Assembly: GCF_035222275.1 (NCBI RefSeq)
Contig: NC_085881.1
Coordinates: 3,224,001-3,288,000 of the forward strand
Length of the DNA stretch: 64,000 nucleotides
Source: Podospora bellae-mahoneyi
Taxonomy: Eukaryota; Ascomycota; Sordariomycetes; Sordariales; Podosporaceae
Direction of reading: 5' to 3'
The notes beneath the pieces were generated by a model. It did not search any database. It had not been told where the DNA came from and was given only the letters and a program-made list of their open reading frames with translations. Both the position numbers and the translations under genes were made by a program. This document shows positions 25,052 to 34,245 of this stretch, piece after piece. Position 1 is the first letter of the stretch. Each line of letters begins with the position of its first letter.

Positions 25052-26126
25052 ATGCCCCTACCCAGCACCGTAGGCAAAGGCGGCAAAGCCTGGATCCGAG
25101 AAGAGGAGTTCCTCTTCTGGAAGAAACTCGTCCCGTTCACCAAGAAGCGCTGTGGTGATGATATCGAGAATAACGAGGAGCATGAGTGGAATTGGGTTGC
25201 TTCCGAGATGAGGAAGAGGATGAGGGAGAAGTACCTGAAGGAAGGGGAGCCTGACCGTAGGAATTACACAGGACTCGCAATGTGTAAGTCTTTTTTGTTG
25301 AAGCATATTTGGTTATGGGGAGTGGGGGCTGACGTGAGACAGTCGAGCATTACTGGCAGAGTGCCCGTCATAGACGCCCGACTGTTGCTGCTGGCCGGTT
25401 TCCCAACCGGTATTGCAATTTGGGTATGTCTTCAATAGTTCACCCCTCAGAAGATCAGTAGCTTACTCCGCCCTAGAAGCCAACGAAGAGCAAGTCCGGG
25501 AGCGCGACGAACGCCTCGTCGCCATCCGCAAGAAGCGCCGTGATGCCCGCAAGGCAGCGCGCAAGGCAGCCCGTGAAGCTCGCGAAGCCCGCGAGGCTGA
25601 AGAAGCCGCCGACGGCAGTCCCATCAGGGAGAGCACCGGGTCGGACAACAACGACGCTGACATGAGCGATGACACCGATGAAACCTCCGACAATGACGAG
25701 GAAGAAACCCCCGAGTTTGACGAAGCAGAAGCCATCCGTAAGATGGAGGAGTCCACCAAGATCAAGCAAGAGAGCGGCTCCGAGTACGAGTCTGACGAGG
25801 AGGACACCGGGTCTGAGCCCGACGCCAAACCCCGTCGTCGCAAGGGGGGTAAGAACAACAGGCGCGCTAGTATCAAGAAGGAAAACCGGCGTTCAAGGTC
25901 GCCGGAGATGACGGCTTTTGCAAATAATGGGACTATGGCTGCTAAGAGGAGGGAGAGGTTGCGTGCTGGGGAGGAGATGAGGAGGAGGAATAGGGAGTTG
26001 TATGAGATGTTGGGGAGGGGGGAGGGGAATGGGGGGTGTTATGGGGGACAGGGGGAGGGGAATGGGGGGTGTTATGGGGGACAGGGGCAGGGGCAGGGGC
26101 AGATGAGAGGGGTGATTCAGGGGTGA
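25052..26126 (+). CDS. Myb/SANT-like domain protein, fungal
   Basis: Exons 25052-25283, 25343-25423 and 25477-26126 (introns 25284-25342 and 25424-25476) join in phase to about 320 residues. Residues 10-95 look like a Myb/SANT-like DNA-binding fold: AWIREEEFLFWKKLVPFTKK, EHEWNWVASEMRKRMREKY and NYTGLAMFEHYWQSARH, with regularly spaced tryptophans. This is followed by GRFPNRYCNL, an Ala/Arg/Glu helical run, a long acidic stretch, a Lys/Arg-rich segment and another helical piece (AAKRRERLRAGEEMRRRNREL). It ends in a Gly/Gln repeat. A regulatory or chromatin role is inferred from the fold only. The next in-frame ATG upstream (25016) would add 12 residues; 25052 is preferred because a possible splice acceptor lies between. 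Confidence 0.75.
26024..26100. repeat. 33-bp tandem repeat in the Myb-like gene C-terminus
   Basis: Two near-identical 33-bp units encode GEGNGGCYGGQ twice, followed by short GQ repeats just before the stop. Copy number could vary between strains. Confidence 0.8.
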
Positions 26127-26595
26127 TGGGAGAGGGTTTATTGAGGGGGTGTTGGCGAAGCGGGACGGGTGGTTTTGGTTGGGTCAGGGAGCCATGATAG
26201 GGAGAGCAAGGGAAAGGTATGGTAATGGCATTGGAAGAAGCGCATGGAAAGTCATGGTCATGGGAACTAAAGAGGTGGATGGATGAGTTACGGAATGGCG
26301 AAGTTCGTGGACGATAAAACAACTTGGCTTGATACCTCAGCCACTAGGTTCTATGTACTTTATGCCACTCCTGATTTCTATTCCTGAGTTTCTTCTCGCC
26401 GCTTTGCATTTCATGGGGAAAAAAAAATGAAATGTCTGTTGTTCCCAACAAATTGAGCTGTCTTAACTACTATGAAAGAAGAAAAAAAGAACAGACCTGA
26501 GGACGGACGTGAACAAACAAAAAAATCGGCATTGCGAATAACACACCAATATAATTCTAAATTCCCTTGCCAAAATTCAACAATTAGCTCTAATA
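26127..26595. other. Intergenic before the tRNA gene
   Basis: This is the 3' flank of the Myb-like gene and the AT-rich upstream flank of the tRNA. No further feature was seen. Confidence 0.4.
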
Positions 26596-26687
26596 GGTCC
26601 GCTGGCGTAATGGCAGCGCGTCTGACTACGATTCCTTCCCAGGATCAAGTAATCAGGAGGTTCCAGGTTCGACCCCTGGGCGGATCG
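26596..26687 (+). tRNA. tRNA-Arg(ACG) with a 20-nt intron
   Basis: All arms fold. The acceptor stem GGTCCGC pairs with GCGGATC (one G-T pair), discriminator G at 26687. The D stem is GCG/CGC. The anticodon stem is TCTGA/TCAGG, and the T stem is CCAGG/CCTGG with a TTCGACC loop. The anticodon ACG is at 26628-26630. Removing 26632-26651, which starts one base after the anticodon as in all nuclear tRNA introns, gives a normal 7-base loop CTACGAA and a 72-nt tRNA. A34 would be edited to inosine to read CGU/CGC/CGA. Internal promoters: A box near 26603-26613 and B box GGTTCGACCCC at about 26666-26676. Confidence 0.95.
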
Positions 26688-26688
26688 G

Positions 26689-26696
26689 TTTCTTTT
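26689..26696 (+). terminator. RNA polymerase III terminator of tRNA-Arg
   Basis: TTTCTTTT starts one base after the mature 3' end (26688), the expected place for a Pol III T-run terminator. Confidence 0.8.
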
Positions 26697-27936
26697 GCTT
26701 AACCTTTTCTGTATACTCTCAGACTCACGCCTTCTTTTTCACTTTTCTCATTCCCAAAAATGACGTGAGTATCTGTTGAGTATGGTACGAAAGCTAAGGA
26801 CAATGTTGTTGAGGAAAACTTTCGGTAGCTTCGATGTTGAGTTTTCGCCCGCGTTGGTGGGGCAACCGAGCTCATCAAAAAGGGGGTTCTCACCAAGATT
26901 CAAGCTTCACGATCATCTCGATTGTGCGTCAGCCATCGTGTGGTTAGCGGCCTTGAGTGGCTGACATGTGGTATGTTCCCGAGGATAAGAAGATGAAGCC
27001 ATTCCACGGTCTGGTACAGCCTCGTGGAGGGGGTGGCGGGTGGTGGGAGGATGAACTGAACCGATGGCGAGTGGCTTGACATTTCGGTCCCGTGTGTTCT
27101 TCCGGCTGTGCGCTCCGAGTCTCTCTATATTCCAGTAGCTTGCGTACCTTCAGCCCAAGGGGTTCGTTCGTTGTGGAGAGAGGCGTACCTTTGTGCGGTT
27201 TGTGGCGGGACAACAAGATAGCACCTTCAAGGTGGTGCTGGTAATTTCTCCTTTTTTTCTGTAGTTCTTATTTCGTGTAGAAGAGAAGTGAAGATTCCGC
27301 TTACGTGCATTTGTGTATCGCACCAAGACCCATGATTTGCCTCAAACAAAAACTTCAAAACCTTTTTGCGCCTTGCACTCTTAGGGCACCGAGATATATG
27401 GTACCTCTCAACCAAAAACCCCAGAACCTTTTTGCCCCCTTTTGCTCCATCTTCAAGGAAGAGTGAAAACATCGCGTATCACGGAAAATAAGTACACTGC
27501 TTGCTATGAGTAGGAGACCACAGGGATTTCACTTAAGTGGAACTCACATGTAGCAATAATACAGTGTTTTTGTCTTTTGGCAGTGGCCGGCCACTCTTCC
27601 ACTTATCTTGCGTCGGCTTTGGCTTTTTTTGTGTTTTTTCTTTTCTTTTTTTTTTTTTTTTTTTTTTTTTTCTTTTTTCTTTACACTTCTTCCTGTAGTA
27701 ATACAGTCAATCTGAATGGTAGTTGTATGGCCTCTGTGGACCATCGTGGTACCTAAAACTACTGACAACTTCAGCAAAAGGACAACACTGGGGGGTAGTC
27801 ATAAAAAGATCAAGGTTTGACGAGCAAGGGCAGAAAGGCGAATCGGTGCTTTGACGTAGCTTGAAGGGGTTGGAAAGGGGGGATGAGATCGACACGGAAG
27901 CGACGGGAATGAAGCATAGGCATTGCCCACACTTAC
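26697..27936. other. Gene-poor stretch with simple repeats
   Basis: No coding exon is supported. It holds an imperfect 30-bp direct repeat (27341-27370 and 27407-27436, ending CCTTTTTG in both) and a long T-rich tract at about 27633-27682. No element body was found beside the T tract. Confidence 0.5.
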
Positions 27937-29815
27937 TCAAACTCCAGCACCAGGCACCCATGACGTAGATTTCAGCTTCCTATCACCTTTGAATTCGATC
28001 AGGCGCCATCTATCCCAGAAGACATATCCCCAGTCACGGGGGCTAGGCTTCCGCACATCACCCCCGTAGGCATTGAGGTACTTCTCGTTGCACACCAGGA
28101 CCCAACCATAGGGAGGCTCGCTCTCTGACTCACCAACATAAGGGAGAGGATCTCCCCTATCCTGGGCGAGGTCGTGCTCTGTGATGCCACTACGACGTCT
28201 CAACCGCTGAGGACCTTGGCCGAGAACGTTTTCCATGTATCCATACCCCGGAGTCCACTGATTGCCTGGCCGTATCGTGATCATGCTGTAAAAGTTAACG
28301 TCTCTCAGAGCCGAGTCAAATCCTCGTAGGCCCCAGGAAGCAGCACCGCCAGCCAAGGCGAATTCATTTGTGACGGCTGCTCGGGAGTCAGCGAAACACA
28401 AAACAGGGAGGAAATTGCTTAGACATGACTCGAAGCGCACCATGAAACAAGTTCTTCTCCATCACCCGGAGGCGAGTCGTCATCTCGTCATGGACCAAGG
28501 TGTACACGGAGAAGATCTCTTCGACCTCCCACGGCCGGAAGAGACAAAAGAAATGCTTAAGCACCTCTTCCTCCTTGTAGTTGAGCTGCAAGTGGCGTGA
28601 CTCGCCGCCAAACAAGCAGCTGTAGAGCTCAAAACGGTAGAGTGCCCTCAAAAGACGGGTGTTCTCCGTGGGCGACAGATGGGTAAAGATGGGCGGCCGC
28701 TGGGGGTCAAACCTGCAAAGAAAGAGGCGTGCAAAATGCACAGTCAGTGGACGAGCATAAGTGTGCCAAAACAAGAACATTCCAAGAACAGCATCTTCGC
28801 TGTAGCCGTCAATGGGCTCCCCGATTGTGGATCCATCACGGTCGCGTAAATTCTTGTAGTTATTCAACTGCTCTTGAACTTTGTCTCTATCGACAGACTT
28901 GTCAACTCGCAGTGTAGAAGCTTTCTGAAGAGCCAGGGCATCGGTCATGACGCCAGTGTCCAGCGACATCTTGAGATGCCCAGCAAGCAGAGACTTCTTG
29001 TTCTCGAGATACATTCGAAGAAAGACGGGTGATGCTTGCACGAGAGACATGAGGTCGGTAAAGTCGGGAATGCAGCGGAGGATATTATCTCGAAGCTCGT
29101 ACGGCAGGGCCTCGAGTGATCCGAGCGTTGAAGTCGCCCTGGGCTTGATGAGAAATTCGTTATCAGAGATCTGGAACGACTGAGCCGTGGATTCGAATCC
29201 AAAGAGATTGGTCACGATGTAGTCCAAGCAGCGGAGGATTTTCTCTGGAAGCTCGTACGGCAGGGTCTCGAGTGATCGGAGCCTGGAAGCTGGCCAAGAC
29301 TTCATTCGAAACTCGATAGAGATCTGGAGTGACTGAGCCATGGATTTGAATCCAGAGAGCTTGGCCCCGATGTAGTCCAAGAAGCGTTCCCAGTAGTTGT
29401 TGACAAATGACTTGACTTCGTGCCAGAAGACTTCCCAACGCCAGGTCTCTGAGCCTGTGGCAGATGGCATTCTAGGTTTGGTGTGCAAGATCTTTGACAA
29501 GGCAATGCCGCGTACCAACCCGGAGAGATTGATGTTCGTGTGGCCCAAACCTTGGCAGGCATCGCAGACATAATGGCTAAACCTTTGGAGCAGGCTGCGT
29601 TTGGATGCTGGGGGCACGCTTGAGGGAGATGCTGCCCTAGATCGCGGTCGAGGCTTCTTGGACAGCTTGTCGACTGATACAGGTTTCCATGTCGGTCGAG
29701 GTTGGCTGGTTGTCTCTGCTTCGTCCCAGATGGTCCAGCCCTCTGTCCTGATCGACAACCAGGATAGACCAGTAGCAGTCTTATCGGCGATGTTAGCAAC
29801 TGAAAGGCCACGCAT
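27937..29815 (-). CDS. F-box-like protein with an internal 51-residue duplication
   Basis: Exon 1 (to 28441) and exon 2 (28376-27937) are joined by a 64-nt intron 28377-28440 (donor GTGCGC, acceptor GAGCAG) that restores one frame; about 604 residues from ATG 29815. The start is uncertain: the frame stays open to ATG 30082, but the extra 89 residues look like translated leader. F-box-like motifs occur twice, LETLPYELPEKILRC and LEALPYELRDNILRC. The second is followed by IPDFTDLMSLVQASPVF and a long helical region with WHTYARPLTVHFARLFL, as in many fungal F-box proteins of unknown target. A role as a substrate adaptor of an SCF ubiquitin ligase is inferred from the motif. Confidence 0.7.
29079..29384 (-). 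repeat. 153-bp tandem duplication inside the F-box-like gene
   Basis: Two adjacent units of 153 bp (about 29079-29231 and 29232-29384) encode similar 51-residue blocks, each running from LDYI through GF-x-S-x-AQS-x-QIS to the F-box-like LPYEL...ILRC. The shared block TAGTCCAA on the + strand is at 29220 and 29373, which fixes the period. Confidence 0.75.
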
Positions 29816-30214
29816 TTCAAATTTCACACAAGAAAACCAGGAGGTGAGACCCAAAACCCAAACCAAAAAAGGAGATGTGAAGAGGTGAGTACGAGTAAGT
29901 AATCTGAGTGAAAAAGTTTTTTGCAGGCAGTCAGCTAGCTGACTCGTGAAGGCCGTTGAGACTACGGCCATATAGTGAGTTGATGGCCGATCGATACGAG
30001 GGAGCGCGAGGAACCGTTTGCTCCTGTTGTTCAATGCCCGGTGGATGAACCAAGCAAGGCAAATGCTTATCTTCTTGAGCATGTTATCAAGTGTGTGATA
30101 ACATCATCAGCCTGTCGACCGTGCCTTTTCTGTGATGATGGCAACCGAGAGATATGGAACTCTATCCGGCCGGGCCGTTGACTGAGATATGTAGGGTTAA
30201 AAGGCATCTTGATG

Positions 30215-30574
30215 TCATGGATGGCGTAAATGGCTTGCTGTCAAGTTGAGAACGAGGTCTGACAGCAGAGAGGCGATTAGCGTGTTGTTGAGCCAGGCGA
30301 TGGGATCGGTCCGGGTACCATGGCACGTGATGGCGCTGATGAGAAAAGAAGCCAACATGCCCAGCAGGAAAACACCTCGGTAGCCGCTAAGAAATGGATC
30401 CCGTCGACGCTTGCTGACTTTCCTGGGGTAAATGGGGAACAGCAGCATCTCGATTTCTTGGAGTAGTAGTGCCACAGTTGTCAAATCACATGGCAGATCG
30501 CATGGCCTCATCGTGGTCATTCTTGTTACCGCTACCAAACCATCGAATTCTATTCCGGGTATACTTGCAAACAC
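30215..30574 (-). other. Open stretch with a hydrophobic segment, doubtful gene
   Basis: A frame of about 119 codons without ATG at its 5' end (it begins with GTG; internal ATGs exist) contains RKVSKRRRDPFLSGYRG, then a hydrophobic run GVFLLGMLASFLISAITC. It sits just after the TRM61 stop on the same strand. It might be an exon of a small membrane protein, or 3' UTR of TRM61. No family is recognised. Confidence 0.2.
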
Positions 30575-30580
30575 ACACTA

Positions 30581-32218
30581 CTATGGCACCACTACGCCAA
30601 CCTCTTCCTCAGCTGTCACAGCCAACTCCGCAGCTCTCTCCATCCGTCTTGCCTTTCTGTTGCCAGTCGCCTTCTGCAGCTGCTCCCTCCTCTCCTGCTT
30701 CCTCGCCGCCTTATCAACAAGACCAATAACCTTTTGTTCTCCAATCACGGGATGCATGGCCGCCGCCGCCGCCTCGTCCTCTTCGGTCCATTCGATTGGC
30801 AACGTGGCAAACACCAGATACGAGGTGTGTGTCTTGATCTCAGGCTCGCCGCGGGTGATCAGCCGGCCTTCCATCCACATGGGAACCCCTGACGGCAGCG
30901 CCTCAAAGCTCTCTGGGGAGTCAGGTTTGTGGTCAATTTTGACTTTCTTCTCGCCGCCGCGCTTCCTTCCGCCCTTCTGTTCCTTCTTCTCACGCCGCTT
31001 GATCAGTCCGTCATCCTCGTCGCCGTCCATCTCGTCATCCGACTCTTTCGACCTAGCGGCATGCTCCCGGAATCGAGCTTCAATCTCAGTCAGCCGAGAG
31101 AGAGCCTCATCGACATCACGAGCCGAATTGTTGACACCGCGGTCCATGGAGAGGTTCAGACCGACACGTTCACGGGAAGTGTGGTACTTTCTGTTGGCAA
31201 TCTCAACCATGTCGATATCGACCCAACCCAAGCGCCGCATTGCCGAAACTGTCTTGGTGACCTGCTCGATACATGGTGAAAAGGTGCAGATGTGGGCGCT
31301 CTTCTTTGGGTTAAGTGGTGATACCCACTCTTTGTCTTCTGGGTTCTTGGGGTTCCGCCTGGAGAGGTGATGTAGTGCCTCCCAAGGAGCTGGGAGATCG
31401 AGAAAGATGGCCTCGGCCTCGGGACTCTTGCCATCAATCAAGAAGCCGCCGTTGTAGACATCCCGATGTGTCAAGTGGACCAAGCTGTTGAGGTTGTGTT
31501 CCTTCAGCTCCTGATTCATCTTGTGGAAGCGTTGCTCATGGAACTCGAAGCTGTAGACTTTGCCCTTGCGCTCTCCTTCACTTGGATATCCATTGTAGAC
31601 GGCTCGTACAGAGGCGTGGCTGAAGCTGCCGCTGCCAGCACCAGCCTCAATCAACACAGAGCCAGGTCTGGCACGTATTCTGTGTAAAACATAGCTGTAA
31701 TCTGGCGTATAGACGACCTGCGTTCGGTGCGGCAAGCTGCTCGTCCATACTTCGGGGGTTGGGGGGAGGATGTGGATGAAGCCGCTGACGTCGGCGACAA
31801 TCTTTTTGGCGACAGCGGCGGAGTCGTCATTGACTTCGGCAGGCGTACTTTCTTGCTCGGTTTTCTCCTCGGCAACAGTGGCCGAAGCCTCCTTTCCGTC
31901 GTCATCGCTCTTGTTACGCTTCCTCTTATTGTTGCGACCTCGGGAGCCAGTGTCGACTTTCGATGCGCGAATCTGTGAGCCCCATGGCACGCCAATCATG
32001 GTCGAATGAGGAAAGGAGCCATAGCGGGTGTTGACGACAGCGCCCTCGGCGTACCCATCGTGTTTCCCGGAGGGGACTTTGAGGTAGACTGGTTGGAGGT
32101 TGTCGCGGGAGAGCTGGAGAATGGCTAGTGACCCGACCTTGGTAGTTTTGCCTGGCTCCAAGAAAGGCGAGATATTGGGCGTCTGGCTGCGCGTTTTGGG
32201 TGCCATTGTGTCGTCCAT
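30581..32218 (-). CDS. TRM61: tRNA (adenine-58-N1)-methyltransferase catalytic subunit Trm61
   Basis: It makes m1A58 in tRNAs, including initiator tRNA-Met, with the partner Trm6. A single exon of 545 residues starts at MDDTMAPKTRSQ (32218); a second in-frame ATG is four codons on. The N-terminal beta domain carries SLAILQLSRDNLQPVYL and VVNTRYGSFPHSTMIGVPWG. The SAM-binding fold shows HRTQVVYTPDYSYVLHRI, then motif I VLIEAGAGSGSFSHAS, VYSFEFHEQRFHKM and the catalytic-site region AIFLDLPAPWEALHH. Two low-complexity inserts (charged residues after the first domain and a Lys/Glu-rich block before the C-terminus) make it longer than yeast Trm61. The last strand region YLVFATLPIEWTEEDE is followed by a basic tail. 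Confidence 0.92.
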   Translation of the reverse strand: MDDTMAPKTRSQTPNISPFLEPGKTTKVGSLAILQLSRDNLQPVYLKVPSGKHDGYAEGAVVNTRYGSFPHSTMIGVPWGSQIRASKVDTGSRGRNNKRKRNKSDDDGKEASATVAEEKTEQESTPAEVNDDSAAVAKKIVADVSGFIHILPPTPEVWTSSLPHRTQVVYTPDYSYVLHRIRARPGSVLIEAGAGSGSFSHASVRAVYNGYPSEGERKGKVYSFEFHEQRFHKMNQELKEHNLNSLVHLTHRDVYNGGFLIDGKSPEAEAIFLDLPAPWEALHHLSRRNPKNPEDKEWVSPLNPKKSAHICTFSPCIEQVTKTVSAMRRLGWVDIDMVEIANRKYHTSRERVGLNLSMDRGVNNSARDVDEALSRLTEIEARFREHAARSKESDDEMDGDEDDGLIKRREKKEQKGGRKRGGEKKVKIDHKPDSPESFEALPSGVPMWMEGRLITRGEPEIKTHTSYLVFATLPIEWTEEDEAAAAAMHPVIGEQKVIGLVDKAARKQERREQLQKATGNRKARRMERAAELAVTAEEEVGVVVP

Positions 32219-32980
32219 AGCGACTGATGGGCAGCGTTTCGCGGGCTGGAAGATGTTGAAGTGATGAAAATTGATTCGCAGCTGCGGAAAGGTTTCAGGG
32301 ACAACAGCTGGTGAAAATTCAGTGGGGTGTGGGGCGCGGGGTGGAATTGGAGCGTAAATTACACTTGTCGAGACATCTCTAGAGCATACACTATTGATGA
32401 ATGACAGGCACAAAGTAAGAACTGCTGACATCCAGTTTTACTAGGATAGTCTCAGCTATCATATAATCTTCAAGAAACAACCACACTTCCCCGCGACGCA
32501 CGATTAATTCCGACAAGGTGTAATTTACCTTTCACTTTACACCGGTAATTTCATGCACCTTGGCGGTCGGGACAAAAATAAGCTTTTGCCAAGAATGCGG
32601 GGAGCTCCACTAGCTCCAGAGACCCCCATTGCCGCTATCGAGGTGCTTGGTCCGGATGAGAAAGATATCACACCTTCTGAGATGTTGAGTGCTATTGAGG
32701 GATTTCACCATCGGACTACGGTACCTATGCTTCAGTCCTTTCCGCCCTCTCACACATCTGGAACCTTCCCTTAGCTTCATCTCGCCGAAAACCAATCAGC
32801 CATCAACCACCAATCTCCCGGATCGATCACCACCGGCCTCGTAACCCACCACATGATGACCTCACAACAACCGGAACAACCCCTCAATACCCAGAAAATC
32901 TCATCGACTCATGAATCTCATGGTTCCTACCTCCCCATTAGCAAACATCTCCCTGGCCTTATATCAACCAACCCATTCAC
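32219..32980. other. Intergenic, TRM61 upstream region
   Basis: No coding segment is supported. The region should hold the TRM61 promoter and the 3' end of the CipC-like gene. Confidence 0.4.
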
Positions 32981-33392
32981 TCACGGATTCCACTCATCCC
33001 TCTCCCCATACTGCTGATCATACAGCTCCTCCACCTGCCGCCTAGCATGCTCCCTCCCCCGCTCCCTGTCTCTTTCATTCCCCCCATCCCGGCCATGGTG
33101 CCTCTCCCATAGCTTGTCGGCTTCCGCGCCCGCCATGGCAGCAAGCGCTTCCTTGGCAAAGCCGTGGGAGACTGGCTCGCCTTTGCGGCGTTGTTCCTTT
33201 TCCCAGAGGTGCATCGCTTCAAAGGCTGCTGCGCCGCCGAGGATCTCGTGGCCGAGGTTGGGTCTGGAGGAAGGGCGGTCGTCGTTGGAGTATAGTTGGT
33301 CGCGGGCGTCTCTTGCCTCGACTGCAATTATCAGCATGCCCGTGTCAAAGTGAGGGTAGTGGGAGGCACTAACTGAAGTCGAAGAAACCCAT
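32981..33392 (-). CDS. CipC-like protein (DUF3759)
   Basis: This small stress-related fungal protein family was named after a concanamycin-induced protein of Aspergillus; its biochemical role is unknown. Exon 1 (33392-33374) encodes MGFFDF plus one base; intron 33322-33373 (GTTAGT to TGCAG); exon 2 runs to 32981. Total 119 residues, normal for the family. The family core is clear: LGHEILGGAAAFEAMHLWEK, EQRRKGEPVSHGFAKEAL, AAMAGAEADKLWE, then ERGREHARRQVEELYDQQYG. It is a cytoplasmic-type protein without signal peptide or membrane segment. Confidence 0.92.
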
Positions 33393-34245
33393 GTTGGTAG
33401 ATTTTGAGGAGGTGATAAACTGGATGTGGTAGATGGAATTAGTATATGGATGGAATTGGCAGAAGCAGGACAGGTCAAAGACTCAAGCGCTTGCTTCTGA
33501 TGGGCATGCGAACCCCTTATGTAGAAAGCTAGGTATACAACCCCCTCATTCCGAGTCATGTCCCATCCCACCTCATGACCGTAGAGCTGTCCAGCAGGTT
33601 GACTATCATCGGATGATCAAGCGCAGCTGTCATGACATCAGGTATGCGTTCATTTACGAGCACTGCCACCTTTATTCAGATGAACGAACAGTCGTGTAGA
33701 TCCGCTCATTCATAATTTAAGTGAAAAATAAATAAAAAACCACAGGAAACCCCGGGCACGCTATCGGTCAAACAAATAAAAGACACACTATTTACTTTTT
33801 TTCCTCCTTCAAAGATTGGTGCGAGTATATACGCAATAAGGAGCAAAAGAAAAAGCACAGCTACAAGTACCTAGCTGAAGCTACAGACACCTTAAAACTC
33901 TACACCTCTAAACAAATCCCCGCTCAAGTGTTGAATAGCGTATGGCTGCAGAGTGGCTTTGACTGGACTCCGCAGTTCTGCTTACCCATCACACAGCGTA
34001 TATCTCTATAAACTGGATTAAGTTCCAGTGAAGTCTGAAGTGTTCACATGCAACATCACCTTGAGCGCATGCCAAAATCTCCCTAACCACTCCATACAAA
34101 ATCGTCATTCTTGTCTATCATGAGGTATCTCACCCGTACATAGTCATTCTCATGAGCTATCCATAACCATTCATAACCCATACATCATTCCCATAACACC
34201 TGGCTCCCAAATCCCAACCACTCCCTCAACCCCCCAACCTCCTCG
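33393..34245. other. Intergenic, CipC upstream region
   Basis: No gene is seen. The stretch 33710-33910 is A-rich. It should contain the promoter of the CipC-like gene and the 3' UTR of the WW-domain gene. Confidence 0.4.

Noticed and set aside
27633-27682. Long T-rich tract, considered as the tail of a retroposed sequence
   Set aside because: No adjacent LINE, SINE or processed-gene body and no flanking target duplication could be seen; treated as simple sequence.
29195-29390. GATTCGAATCC-like blocks, considered as tRNA T arms
   Set aside because: They are inside the duplicated F-box-like coding units and no cloverleaf can be drawn around them.
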